Assembly (NCBI GenBank): GCA_022709405.1
Contig: JAKLIV010000017.1
Coordinates: forward strand, 1-37,360
Length of the DNA stretch: 37,360 nt
Direction of reading: 5' to 3'
Source of the DNA: Spirochaetota bacterium
Lineage (GTDB): Bacteria > Spirochaetota > UBA4802 > UBA5550
Positions 1 through 10,133 of this stretch are shown piece after piece (the first letter of the stretch is position 1; each line of letters opens with the position of its first letter). The position numbers and the translations under genes are program-made. The notes beneath the pieces are model-generated. The model did not search any database and was not told where the DNA came from. It saw only the letters and a program-made list of their open reading frames with translations.

Positions 1-52
1 CAGCCGCGAACAGTAGTTTATGACGCATCTGCCGCCGATTATGACTTTTCAT
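1..52 (-). CDS. Start of a leftward gene with a signal-peptide-like N-terminus (partial)
   Basis: On the minus strand an open frame starts at ATG 52 and runs off the left edge, reading MKSHNRRQMRHKLLFAA. A second in-frame ATG lies at 28. A basic stretch followed by LLFAA looks like the beginning of a signal peptide or membrane anchor. The Shine-Dalgarno match is poor: GGA lies about 16 bases upstream. With 17 codons visible no function can be assigned, and the frame could be open by chance. Confidence 0.3.
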   Translation of the reverse strand, partial: MKSHNRRQMRHKLLFAA

Positions 53-450
53 GGGTGAATTTCCATCCGGTTTATTGTTGTTCATAATGATCAATAGGAA
101 CCCCTATATATTAGATTCGAAGTTCCCTTACGGCTACAATATAGCCAGCCGTCATTCAAATAATAGTATTAATAGCATCCATCATCTATATGCAACATTT
201 TTTTATTTTTTGATTGCTCTATTTTATATAATGCCTTTCTTCTTTAAGTAAATTGAAATTATTTGCTTATTGCTTCAATTAATATTGCTATGGCAGTCTG
301 AAAACAGTAAATTAATACGATTGGGCTTTTTTTCTGGATTCTTGATGAGTATATATAAAGCGAAACCGCATCGGGGAATTACCCTCTCAATAAGAGCGGG
401 AGTATACTATTTATTACCTCAATAATAAGTGCCGCAGGACACAATAAAAA
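53..450. other. AT-rich intergenic region upstream of the giant lipoprotein genes
   Basis: This roughly 400-base stretch is far more AT-rich than the genes that follow. I see no RNA gene or convincing coding frame; a 66-codon frame at 51-251 has no homology I recognise and no codon bias. It probably holds divergent promoters for the leftward partial gene and the rightward lipoprotein operon. TATATA/TATAAA-like boxes occur at 350-359, but none has a good -35 partner at the usual spacing. Confidence 0.5.
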
Positions 451-3400
451 ATGAAAAAAATGAAATTTTTCGCAATTTTCTATATAGCAGTCGCCCTGTG
501 GGGAGTTATCGGATGCGGGGGTGTAGCGCCGATAGTGGTGCCGGAAGAGGCATACGAGGACCCGACGAGCGGCGAGCCCGGCACGCAGAACCTGCAGGTA
601 TCTGCCGTGTACCCGAGCGATGATACGGGCATTGTCCCGGTTGATACAGACGTGATAATCGTCTTTAACAAAGAGGTGGATGGTAGTTCCCTCACGGGCA
701 ATGTAACCGTGGCCGGCGCCCCATCATTCTCCACCGTGGTTTCGACCGATAAAAAGGTCGCGCGGCTGCAGTTTGCAACGGACCTGTCGGCGGACCAGAC
801 CTACACCGTAAGCGTCACGACCGGCGTCACCGACATCAACGGAAACGCGCTTGTCCCCGACATCAGCGATCCCGAAAACACCGATCCATACGAGGAGGAT
901 TTCCTCACAGCCCCGAGCAGCGCCGACCTCTACGATCCCCAATTGCTGGGGATCTATCCGGTCAACGGCGCGACCGGCATCAGCACCGAACTGGAATATG
1001 TCGAGATATATTTTTCCAAGGACATAGACGCCGTCACGGTAACGTCATCGTCCTTCTCGATTACCGGGGGCGCGGCCAGCGGCGCGCCGGTCCAGGTTGT
1101 TGACAGGACATTCAGACTCTATCTGAACACGCTGGCTTACAACACAACCTATACGGTGACCCTTACAGCGGCAATAACCGACACAGACGGGAACGCACTG
1201 GTTTCAGCGCCGATTGCGAGAACATTCACCACGGAAACCAATCCCACGCCCACCGGAGCATCGACGATCACGTCTTACTGGATCTCTGACGTCGAAACTG
1301 ACCAGGCCGTCATCAACTGGATCACCGACGTCCAGACCGAAGATCTCGACACCGCCATCGACTATGGCACGGGCACCGATTACGGGACATCAACCACCGA
1401 GGGGTCTTACGGCTCCTACGGCACCGTGCACTCAAAGACCATCACGTCCCTCGGCGCTGCGACAAAGTACTATTACGAGATAACCTGGGACGACGGCGCC
1501 AACAATGATGCGGTGACCGGCAGCTTTGTCACTGCCGAGGACAGCGGGTCAAGCGACGACGATTCCATAGACAGCAACGCCACGGGCAAATCAAGTCTCG
1601 ACCTGGTGCAGGCCTCGAGCCTGACCGGATACACGGGACGCTCTTACGCCTTCTGGTCGAGCAGTAGCAACAATTGCTACGGCCAGTTTTTTGAAACAAA
1701 CGGATCCCCGCTGTGGGGAGCCAGCGGCTCCCAGGTGCACGACACGGAAGCGTCGCTCAGATCGTTCTCGGACGGGATAGGAGGCGCGCTGCTGACTATC
1801 GATGACAGCAGCGGATTTTACGTGAAACATCTCTACGATGTTTCGGGCGCGCTCACATTCAATCCCGGGAACGGCACCCTCTCCGCAGCAGGGTGGGATG
1901 ACGACAACAGCGCTACGGGCAACGGCCTTACTTTCGGGCACACTGCGGGATACTCATCCCCCTCGGCTGCAATGGTTTACAGCGGCATAAGCAACAACAT
2001 CACCGCCGAATTCGTCACCAAAGTGGTTCCGGGCCCGAGCATAAGCACTCCCAATGTGGTCGAGATGCCTTCAGTAGCCGACGGCTACCTCATTTATGAC
2101 GAGGAGACCAATTTTTCATCGCTGTCAATGCTGGGCGACGACGATTATATCATCGAAGAGACCGACTTAAGCTACAACTCGGGCAATTTTTACACCAATT
2201 TCTCGACCATGGATTTCTCCACGATGACCGATCCATTCATATATACCATCTATGAAAATGACGGCACTGACAGCATCGGAACGGCCATGGATTACGTGCT
2301 CATCGATGCGGACTCGGTGATCTCCGGCAACGCCGACGGTAATTATCTTCTGCCGCCCAGCGGCGCATCCGACGGCGGCACCGTTTACACGACCGACGAC
2401 ATGAGCCAGGTCAGCGAAGGCGACATCGTGGTAAACGCCGAATCCGGAGACCCCGGTGAAAACCGTTATTCATACGTTGAAACCGTCACTACGGGAGCCA
2501 CCTACGATACCATTGTTCTCGGTCATGATATCCTTATTGATGACGGCGACGACTTTGTCGTGTACCGGCGCATTCTCGGCGACACCGACGCCGAGCACGT
2601 TTCGGCCGACACCGAAACGGTTTCCAACCCGCTGTGGGACAATAACGCAAATTTTTCCTCGGTAAATACGCTGCAGACATGGAACGACGTCGTATTGAAC
2701 AGCTACAACGGCACGCCTCAGATATCCACCGTATCTTCTATAGACGCCAACAACCGTGCGCTGCGCCTGGCCGCAAACATCATGGCCGATAACGAAAACT
2801 ACTGGATCGTCAGTCTGGCCGCCACCGGCACTTCGACTATACTCGCCTTCGGAGCGCGCGATTCGGGAGACGCCGTCAACATCCTCAGGGACGCAGCCGG
2901 CTATTACGGAAACATAAACAACGCCGTGGTGGGCGACATCGTGTACAACATCACGGACAACACCTATGCCGCAGTCATCGCCGACAACGGCACGGTCCTC
3001 ACCCTGTCGCGCAACATCGTCACCTCAACGACCGATACCGACGCGTATCTCGTCCTTGACAGCGCAAATCCGGTCCTTGACCTCGGAGTCTGCACCTCAA
3101 ACGGAACCAACCGGCTCAATGACACCGGCGCCAATTTCGTCAACGGCGGCGTCCGGGCGGGCGACATACTCTACCATGACAACGGCGCAGGCGGATACGA
3201 TGTGTTCGTCATCACCGGCGTCGCGGCGACAAGGCTCACCATAAGCGGCAACACCGTGAGCGGCCGACACTATTACATAATCCAGCCAAGGGCCTTCTTC
3301 GCATGGCATGATAATGCTTCCCCGACCAACATCAGAGCTGCGATAGTGAACCTGCGCGACGGGTCTCTTGCCGTGAGCTCCTTCATGGCCGTTGACCATG

Positions 3401-4221
3401 CCTCCAACAACGTACAGGATACACATGTCATATCAGACGGAAGCGGAGGCGCATTCGTCATATATGAGGATTCAACGGGAAATACGATAAGGGGAAAACG
3501 CCTGAGCGCAGCCGGCGCCTTCCTCGTGGGTACGAACGCCGCGAACCTGGGCGTGAATCTCGGGACCGGCTCCATCATCGACGTCATATCCGACGGATCG
3601 ACCGGAATATATGTTCTCTATGACAACGGTGTCAATGTCGCTCTGCGCCGCTGGGGGCAGAGTCTTGACGGCACGACCTGGGCCGCAGCGGTCACCCTCA
3701 CCACAACGGGAAACGACGCGGCCATCGTACTGAGCAGCGCCGGCAATCCCATAGTGGCGTTCGCCGACGACAGCAATGACCTCTACATCCAGGAGAGGAC
3801 AGCCGCGAGCGGGGTCGTGGACCCGTCTTTCAACGAAACAATAGTCTCCATCGGGAGCTATGTATCGAACGAATCCGCAGACATAACGAAAAACAACGTG
3901 ACGCTGTCCAGAACTGGCAACGGCGGGGCGTTTGCGGGCTGGATCGACAACCGGTATTATTCGTTCCTGGGATACCAGGCAATGGCCCAGGCCTATGACG
4001 CAGTCGGCGCTCCGCAATGGGACGCGGACACCGGAACCGGAACGGATTACGAAGGGATTACCGTGGGCGTGACCGGAAACTACGACCCGGAGATGGTCGC
4101 CGATGAAGCACTGATTCGATCGGTTTTTTCAGGCAGCGGGTCGCCCGCGAGCGGGCATTATTTCTGGTACGACTATCGCAATACCAGGACTGACATTTTT
4201 TATGACATACTGGCATATTAA
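451..4221 (+). CDS. Giant Ig-like/fibronectin-domain lipoprotein (1256 aa)
   Basis: The N-terminus is a lipoprotein signal peptide: a basic start, a hydrophobic stretch and lipobox VIGC with Cys22. The mature protein is therefore predicted to be lipid-anchored, probably on the outer membrane. Two bacterial Ig-like domains of the SbsA/Big_5 type follow at about residues 50-153 and 162-263; both have YP-N/D-x-x-GI near their start and a YTV strand near their end. A fibronectin/phosphatase-N-like beta domain follows at about 272-365 (YWISDVETD ... TKYYYEITW). The remainder is Asp/Asn/Gly/Thr-rich beta structure with three loosely related GDI-containing modules near residues 640-708, 815-870 and 885-945. 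I see no catalytic motif. An AGGA-containing site lies about 12 bases before the ATG. It sits just upstream of a second giant lipoprotein gene, probably in one transcript. A role in adhesion or surface structure is inference. Confidence 0.85.
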   Translation: MKKMKFFAIFYIAVALWGVIGCGGVAPIVVPEEAYEDPTSGEPGTQNLQVSAVYPSDDTGIVPVDTDVIIVFNKEVDGSSLTGNVTVAGAPSFSTVVSTDKKVARLQFATDLSADQTYTVSVTTGVTDINGNALVPDISDPENTDPYEEDFLTAPSSADLYDPQLLGIYPVNGATGISTELEYVEIYFSKDIDAVTVTSSSFSITGGAASGAPVQVVDRTFRLYLNTLAYNTTYTVTLTAAITDTDGNALVSAPIARTFTTETNPTPTGASTITSYWISDVETDQAVINWITDVQTEDLDTAIDYGTGTDYGTSTTEGSYGSYGTVHSKTITSLGAATKYYYEITWDDGANNDAVTGSFVTAEDSGSSDDDSIDSNATGKSSLDLVQASSLTGYTGRSYAFWSSSSNNCYGQFFETNGSPLWGASGSQVHDTEASLRSFSDGIGGALLTIDDSSGFYVKHLYDVSGALTFNPGNGTLSAAGWDDDNSATGNGLTFGHTAGYSSPSAAMVYSGISNNITAEFVTKVVPGPSISTPNVVEMPSVADGYLIYDEETNFSSLSMLGDDDYIIEETDLSYNSGNFYTNFSTMDFSTMTDPFIYTIYENDGTDSIGTAMDYVLIDADSVISGNADGNYLLPPSGASDGGTVYTTDDMSQVSEGDIVVNAESGDPGENRYSYVETVTTGATYDTIVLGHDILIDDGDDFVVYRRILGDTDAEHVSADTETVSNPLWDNNANFSSVNTLQTWNDVVLNSYNGTPQISTVSSIDANNRALRLAANIMADNENYWIVSLAATGTSTILAFGARDSGDAVNILRDAAGYYGNINNAVVGDIVYNITDNTYAAVIADNGTVLTLSRNIVTSTTDTDAYLVLDSANPVLDLGVCTSNGTNRLNDTGANFVNGGVRAGDILYHDNGAGGYDVFVITGVAATRLTISGNTVSGRHYYIIQPRAFFAWHDNASPTNIRAAIVNLRDGSLAVSSFMAVDHASNNVQDTHVISDGSGGAFVIYEDSTGNTIRGKRLSAAGAFLVGTNAANLGVNLGTGSIIDVISDGSTGIYVLYDNGVNVALRRWGQSLDGTTWAAAVTLTTTGNDAAIVLSSAGNPIVAFADDSNDLYIQERTAASGVVDPSFNETIVSIGSYVSNESADITKNNVTLSRTGNGGAFAGWIDNRYYSFLGYQAMAQAYDAVGAPQWDADTGTGTDYEGITVGVTGNYDPEMVADEALIRSVFSGSGSPASGHYFWYDYRNTRTDIFYDILAY

Positions 4222-4248
4222 CACGGGGAACCCGAGAGGTTGAACGAG

Positions 4249-7200
4249 ATGAAAAACAACGGTTTGAAAAACAATATACTGGCCATCCTGCTGGCGGGAA
4301 TGCTTGCCCTGGCCATGACAGCCTGTTCGTCGGACGACGACGACCGTAGAGGCGGCGGCGGAGGCACGGGCTCATCCACCATCGATATTTCCAATGTGGC
4401 CGACGGAACCAGCGTTGGCCTCAATACCATCATCCGCGCAACCGCTTCAAATCCCGACGCGGTTACCAAAGTCGAATTTTACGTGGGCACCGACACCGAA
4501 CCTGATCCCAACCTTAACACAAACCCTCTTTATTTCACGGCTACGGCAGAGCCCTACCAGTTTAATCTCTATACAGGCGGCGGAACATTCAGTCATGGCG
4601 ATACGATCATGATACGGGCAAAAGTATACTGCACGAACGGCGGAACCAACTACGACATCGTCGCATCCCTGGTCGTTGACAACATGCTCCCGTCAATCGA
4701 CATCACGACGCCGGCCGCCTTTGACACGATAAACAGCATCGCCGCAACAATAACCGCGAGCGCCTACGACGACAGCGACACCGGCGTCGACGTCGACAGG
4801 GTCGAGCTGTACGTTGACGAGCAGATCATTGACACGGTATCCTCCGGCACCGGCACAGGGCCATATACCTATGAAATAACGGATTGGGACACCACGACCC
4901 TGAGCCACGGCAATCACACGGTCAAGGCCGTTGTCTATGACGCGGGAGGAAACAGCGCCTCGGACGAGGTGACGGTCGTGATCGACAACGGAAATCCCGC
5001 GGTCGAAATAACTTCGCCCGCCAGCGCTGCGGTCGTCAACGGAAACACCGTGATCATCAAGGTGAACGCGTCCGACAACGACGGCATCGCGCAGATCGCC
5101 CTTTCCATTGACGGCCCGTCAACCGGCTCACCGGACGATATCACCGACACCGACAACGGCGTCCCGTTCCAGTTCACCTGGGACCTGACCGATAAAACGG
5201 ACGGCGACCATGAAATAACCGTGACCGCCACGGACGATATCGGCAATTTCAGTTCGGACACGATTACCGTCACCGTGGACAGGACCGCTCCGACAGTGAA
5301 CGTGACCGCGCCGTTGAACGGCGCTACAGTTCATGGAAGCGCGGTGGCAGTCACGGCCACAGCCGCTGACACGAACCTTTCTGGAGTGAAGTTCTACATT
5401 GACGGCGCGCTCAAATCAACGGACACCGCGTCCCCCTATTCCTGGATATGGAACACCACGGGATACGAAGACGGCGGGCACAGCGTCAGGGCGGCGGCCT
5501 ACGACGCCGGAGGCCTGACGACTTCGAGCACCGTCAACGTCACTGTCGACAACGAGGGGCCGTACAACGTGAAGCTCGTATCCCCGCAGGCGGATGAAAC
5601 GGTCAGCGGGACCGTCACGCTCGGCGCGACAGCCCAGGATTACGCCGGCTCGGTAGACCATGTCGAATTCTGGCTCGACGGCACAACCGACCTCGGCGAC
5701 GGCGCGTTCAACGTAGACGCGTACGAACTGGCATGGAACAGCGCATCGGTCGCCGACGGCGAGCATGGCATGGAGATCAGGGCCTATGACGACGCCGGCA
5801 ACGCAACAATCAACGACACGGCGACCTTCTGGGTCGACAATACCGATCCCGCAACGGTCAGCATAACCAGCCCCGCCGCCTCCGCAGACGTCAGCGGAAC
5901 GGTGAATATTGAAATCACGGCCTCTGACTCAGGCATAGGCATCGACTATATAGAGATAAGCGCCGGAAGCGCCACCGGCAATTGCTATCACCTGGGCGGC
6001 ACGTCCTATGAATATCAGTGGGACACAACCCCGAACGCCGACGGTACCTACACCGTAACGGCCACGGCATATGATCTTCTCGGCGGGACATCCGTAGACA
6101 CGGTCAGTGTCGATGTCGACAATACCCCGCCGAGCGCAGTCAACGTGACAAGCCCGATAAACGGGGCCTATGTCACCGGAACAATAGCCATAAATGCATC
6201 GGCAACCGGCGCCTCGTCCGTCGAGTTCTACATCGACGGGAGTCTCGCTGCAACCGACGGCACGTCCCCCTATTCATACAGCTGGGCCACAACGACCAAC
6301 GGCGAGCACAGCATCAGGATCATCGCCTATGACGCGGCCGGAAACACGACCATAGACAACGACACCACGGTCATCGTGGACAATACCGCGCCGACCGTGA
6401 CGATCAGCAATCCCGCAGGGTCATCATACCTGAAAGGGACGGTGAATATTTCCGCCGTTGCATCAGACAACAGCGCCATTGACCGTGTCGTATTCAACAT
6501 AGGCGGCGGTGCAATAACTCAAACCGATACGACCTCTCCCTATGAATACAGCTGGAACACTACTACTCCTGGAAACGGAAGCGTAACGATTACGGCAACG
6601 GTCTATGACGAGGCCGGCAGCAGCGATGTCGATTCGATCACCGTGACCGTTGACAATACGGCTCCGAATTCTTCAGCAGTCGCCATCTCGCCAATAACGA
6701 CACCGAACTTTTTGAACGACAACGATTTGCGCGATGATGTCACCGTACAGGCGACAGCCAGTGACGGCCAGACGGGCATAGCCAAGGTGCGGTTTTCCAT
6801 CAACGAGGTGTCGGGAACACACGATGTCGAATATACCGACCTTTCATCGCCTTATGAATACACCTGGAACACCACTCTTGCCACTTTCCCCAACGGCGAG
6901 TATACCATCACAATTACGTCGTACGACTACGCCGGAAACACGACCACGACCACAACCGGTGATACCGCGGTTTCCGTTGACAATACGGACCCCGCGCCAG
7001 GAACCCTTACGATTGTCGATAACGACGGGCTTACCGATACCGGCGACTTCATAACCTATGCATCCGTCAATCTGACCAGCTCCGCGACCGACAACGTGAA
7101 TGTTTATCAAATGCGCTTCAGCAACGACAATGCCACATGGTACGCATGGGAGGCCTACAATACCACAAGACCATCGGCCTGGGATATGACAAGCGCCACC

Positions 7201-9981
7201 TACGGAGGCACTAACACCGACGGGACCAAAACCGTGTATGTACAGTACAGGGACAATGCCGGCAATAATGTTTCCACCAGCGACACGATCTTTCTCGACA
7301 GGGTCAACCCAACGGCAGATGCGGGCACGGCATTGCTGTATTTCAACACTGCAACGGCCCTCAATGGAACCAGTATTGACGACACAAACGGCGCAGATGA
7401 CAGCGGCGTGGAATCGAGACTGTGGACCGATCTGGGCACCGGAACCGGCAGCGGCACCGTCACCTTCAGCAACGCAGCCATTGACGACCCGACATTCCAG
7501 GCAACCGCCGAGGGCACATACAACCTCCAGTTCTGGGTCAGGGACAATGCCGGTCGCACGGCAACCGATACTGCCACCATCCACTGGGACGTCACTCCTC
7601 CCACGGCAAATGCAGGCGCAGACAGGCTGCGCGGCCCAAACACGACTAACACGATCAGCGACAGCAGCAGCAGTGACGGCGGCACCAATCCGAGCGGCGT
7701 GGCATCAGTATTATGGTCCCGCACCGGCGGCACCGGCACAGGGACCCCGAATTTCAGCAACGCTTCGGTTACCAACCCGACATTCACCGTTACAGGCGCT
7801 ACGCCGGATGGCACGTATATCCTCAACTTTGCCGTTACCGACAATGCAACCAATTCCTCCAATGACAGTATGACCGTCACCTGGGACCAGACAGTCCCCA
7901 CGGTCAGCATCACCTCACCGGCGACCGGCACTTATCACAACTCGGCGATAACTCTTACTGCCAATACCTCTGATACTCATGCCATGACATACCAGTGGAC
8001 GGCATCAGGACCGGGCACCGTAACATTCGGCGATGATACCGCCGAGGACACGACCTGTTCCATGAGTACTGACGGGACCTATACCCTGACGCTCACCGTG
8101 ACCGACGCTGCTTTGAACACCAACTCGGCCAGCGTGACGGTTTACCGGGACACGACGCCTCCGAATGTCGACGCCGGGACCTATTCGACCGCTGGTGCGA
8201 GCTTCACGTTGAGCCCCACGGTGTCGGATGGAATGGGGGTAGGGGTGGATACATCCTCATATAGCTGGACTGTCACAGCGAGCCCTGCAGGCAGCACCGA
8301 GCACGGGATGCCGTCGACCAGCCTGACGCCCACGGTATGGATGGACGTTGACGGCTCCTATACGCTCCAGTTGGCCGCCTCGGACCTGCTCAGCAACGGG
8401 CCTTCAAGCGATACGGCAACCATAACCTGGGACCGATCGATAACCGACGGCGCGCTGACCAACTACGGCCAGTACTCATCGCTCGCCACGGTGAATGACG
8501 GAACCAATGACAGGGTCTTTATCAGCTACTACGATGCCGCCAACTCGGATCTGCGCATGGCGTGCCTGAACGGCAACGCCACCGCTTCACCCTCGGTTCT
8601 GGCCACTGTCGGTGTGGACGGGGCTGCTGGTTACGGCACGAACGCGACGACCAACGATGTGGGCATGTACAACGACATCGAGGTCATTCTCGACGGCACG
8701 ACCTATTACGCCTACATCGTCTACTATGACAACACAGCATCAGCAGTCAAAATGGCTCGCGGCACCAGCACGAACCTGACGACCTGGACATGGACCGTGT
8801 ATACGATCGACGCGGCAGTCGGGGCCTATGCGGGCAGCGGGTCGCTTTCGATCGCGGCGATTGACATGGGTGCCGATCACCAGGCCTATGTGAGCTATTA
8901 TGACGCGACAAACGGCTACCTGATGTCCGGCCGGTCGGGCAGTACGGACTGGACATACTGGATCACCGCAACGATAGACAGCACAAATGACGTGGGCCGC
9001 TTCAGTTCGAACGACATCTATACCGTGAGCGGCGACATCCGTTCTGGCATCATTTATTGCGACGAAACAGCCGGGAACCTGAAATACGCAATCGCACCGC
9101 AGGCAAGCAGTACGATAACATGCAATGATACTCTTTGGACACCTGATTTTCAAGGTGATTACTTCATCATCTATGATGGGGCAATATCTTATGGAATCTG
9201 GATATCCTACAATGGCAATCCCAGTTCAGCTCCAGCGATGGGAACCGACTATGCATATGAAGTTTCTGCTGTTACTCTTGATTACGATCAGGGTGTTGCA
9301 AATAAAATTGCAACCGTTCTCAATTCTATAACCGGTACACCATTCAATGCGACAAGCACTCCAGGTGGCACAGGTACAGATTCTACTATAGCAGTCACTC
9401 ATAATAATGCCGGTTTAGCGGGACCTGCCTCAGAAAGTTTCGATTCCCTGAGCGGCGTCTCTACGACAAATCCGGCATGGAACATGCCGGCCGCCATTAC
9501 AACCGAGACAGCGGGCGCGGATGGCCACAGCTCGCTTGTCCTGAACAACAGCGGCGGCACTGCGTATGCGTTCATCAGCTATTACAACGCAACTGACGGG
9601 TACTGGTACCTGACCCACGGTCCGGCCACCGGCGCAAGCTGGACATCCGACCAGATCGAAACGGCGACCAACACCGCTGTCAACGAAAGATCGTCGCTCT
9701 ACATTTACTGGGACGGTTCTGCCTATGACGGCTTCATCAGCTACTGGGATTATTCCGGGACAAACGGGTACCTGAAGTTCGCCAGCAGTACCGGAGCCGG
9801 AGCCGCCGCGTGGTCGGCCTTTACGGCATTGACGATCGACGCGGGCGCTACTGTCGGGCTGTACAACTCAATCGGCGGCTACTATACAGGCTCCGTTTAC
9901 CGTCTGTTTATCGGCTATTTCGACGATGGAGACGACGAGGTGAAATTCGCCCGCTCGCTCGACGGCGGCGCATCCTGGTAG
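4249..9981 (+). CDS. Giant multi-Ig-domain lipoprotein (about 1910 aa)
   Basis: I chose ATG 4249 over the in-frame TTG 4240 because AGAGG at 4235-4239 sits 9 bases before the ATG but abuts the TTG. The signal peptide ends in lipobox MTAC followed by SSDDDD, an acidic +2 region. About nine tandem Ig-like units of the Big_7 type follow. Each begins near SPxxGxxVxGTV, contains a VEFYIDG-like strand and a YSWNTT strand, and ends in a VDNTxP linker. Next come a YxRDNAGN-type domain and about four PKD-like domains with WD/RDxTxP linkers. The C-terminal ~480 residues repeat a FISYYDA-N-x-L-x-A element, which suggests a BNR-like propeller or solenoid. An AT-rich module interrupts this part at 9105-9440. 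The protein is probably a surface lipoprotein in an operon with its upstream neighbour; its ligand is unknown. A strong terminator follows. Confidence 0.88.
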   Translation: MKNNGLKNNILAILLAGMLALAMTACSSDDDDRRGGGGGTGSSTIDISNVADGTSVGLNTIIRATASNPDAVTKVEFYVGTDTEPDPNLNTNPLYFTATAEPYQFNLYTGGGTFSHGDTIMIRAKVYCTNGGTNYDIVASLVVDNMLPSIDITTPAAFDTINSIAATITASAYDDSDTGVDVDRVELYVDEQIIDTVSSGTGTGPYTYEITDWDTTTLSHGNHTVKAVVYDAGGNSASDEVTVVIDNGNPAVEITSPASAAVVNGNTVIIKVNASDNDGIAQIALSIDGPSTGSPDDITDTDNGVPFQFTWDLTDKTDGDHEITVTATDDIGNFSSDTITVTVDRTAPTVNVTAPLNGATVHGSAVAVTATAADTNLSGVKFYIDGALKSTDTASPYSWIWNTTGYEDGGHSVRAAAYDAGGLTTSSTVNVTVDNEGPYNVKLVSPQADETVSGTVTLGATAQDYAGSVDHVEFWLDGTTDLGDGAFNVDAYELAWNSASVADGEHGMEIRAYDDAGNATINDTATFWVDNTDPATVSITSPAASADVSGTVNIEITASDSGIGIDYIEISAGSATGNCYHLGGTSYEYQWDTTPNADGTYTVTATAYDLLGGTSVDTVSVDVDNTPPSAVNVTSPINGAYVTGTIAINASATGASSVEFYIDGSLAATDGTSPYSYSWATTTNGEHSIRIIAYDAAGNTTIDNDTTVIVDNTAPTVTISNPAGSSYLKGTVNISAVASDNSAIDRVVFNIGGGAITQTDTTSPYEYSWNTTTPGNGSVTITATVYDEAGSSDVDSITVTVDNTAPNSSAVAISPITTPNFLNDNDLRDDVTVQATASDGQTGIAKVRFSINEVSGTHDVEYTDLSSPYEYTWNTTLATFPNGEYTITITSYDYAGNTTTTTTGDTAVSVDNTDPAPGTLTIVDNDGLTDTGDFITYASVNLTSSATDNVNVYQMRFSNDNATWYAWEAYNTTRPSAWDMTSATYGGTNTDGTKTVYVQYRDNAGNNVSTSDTIFLDRVNPTADAGTALLYFNTATALNGTSIDDTNGADDSGVESRLWTDLGTGTGSGTVTFSNAAIDDPTFQATAEGTYNLQFWVRDNAGRTATDTATIHWDVTPPTANAGADRLRGPNTTNTISDSSSSDGGTNPSGVASVLWSRTGGTGTGTPNFSNASVTNPTFTVTGATPDGTYILNFAVTDNATNSSNDSMTVTWDQTVPTVSITSPATGTYHNSAITLTANTSDTHAMTYQWTASGPGTVTFGDDTAEDTTCSMSTDGTYTLTLTVTDAALNTNSASVTVYRDTTPPNVDAGTYSTAGASFTLSPTVSDGMGVGVDTSSYSWTVTASPAGSTEHGMPSTSLTPTVWMDVDGSYTLQLAASDLLSNGPSSDTATITWDRSITDGALTNYGQYSSLATVNDGTNDRVFISYYDAANSDLRMACLNGNATASPSVLATVGVDGAAGYGTNATTNDVGMYNDIEVILDGTTYYAYIVYYDNTASAVKMARGTSTNLTTWTWTVYTIDAAVGAYAGSGSLSIAAIDMGADHQAYVSYYDATNGYLMSGRSGSTDWTYWITATIDSTNDVGRFSSNDIYTVSGDIRSGIIYCDETAGNLKYAIAPQASSTITCNDTLWTPDFQGDYFIIYDGAISYGIWISYNGNPSSAPAMGTDYAYEVSAVTLDYDQGVANKIATVLNSITGTPFNATSTPGGTGTDSTIAVTHNNAGLAGPASESFDSLSGVSTTNPAWNMPAAITTETAGADGHSSLVLNNSGGTAYAFISYYNATDGYWYLTHGPATGASWTSDQIETATNTAVNERSSLYIYWDGSAYDGFISYWDYSGTNGYLKFASSTGAGAAAWSAFTALTIDAGATVGLYNSIGGYYTGSVYRLFIGYFDDGDDEVKFARSLDGGASW
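9105..9440 (+). other. In-frame AT-rich insert encoding a discrete ~100-aa module
   Basis: A hand count of 9121-9420 gives about 42% G+C, against 53% at 9061-9120 and 65% at 9481-9540. Codon use shifts to A/T-ending codons over the same stretch. The encoded segment (FIIYDG ... YGIWISYNG ... AVTLDYDQGVANKIATVLNS ... TIAVTHNNAG) lacks the YYDA repeat of its surroundings. It resembles a small beta-rich module I associate with phage and surface proteins, of the pattern YYVWYNVNG ... VATALAAAI. The repeat resumes after it with AFISYYNATDG. The edges are approximate to about 15 bases. Confidence 0.6.
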
Positions 9982-10015
9982 GCAATGTCACTGGCACATC
10001 ACTGCACGAATCAAC

Positions 10016-10041
10016 AGGGGGCTGCGGCCCCCTTTGTTTTT
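10016..10041 (+). terminator. Rho-independent terminator after the giant lipoprotein operon
   Basis: A perfect 6-bp GC stem (GGGGGC / GCCCCC, 10017-10032) with a TGCG loop is followed immediately by TTTGTTTTT. It lies 35 bases after the stop of the second lipoprotein gene and upstream of ubiX, so it separates the two operons. Confidence 0.88.
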
Positions 10042-10133
10042 CATCCCCCTGCCCTGACCTTCAACTTATCGTTGACAGTTTCCCGGCAATCCGGTTCAAT
10101 TGTATCATCAATCTCTGGCTGGAGAAACACCCC

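Noticed and set aside
51..251. 66-codon rightward frame in the AT-rich left region
   Set aside because: Low-complexity translation, no ribosome site, no family resemblance; typical of chance frames in AT-rich DNA.
7200..7931. Long frames on both strands inside the Ig-repeat lipoprotein gene (e.g. 243 and 211 codons)
   Set aside because: Shadows caused by high G+C at third positions in a repetitive gene; their translations lack any domain and the sense frame has clear Ig repeats.
10042..10060. Possible fourth copy of the C-rich repeat after the first terminator
   Set aside because: Only a single clear C-run and no second arm; too degenerate to count.
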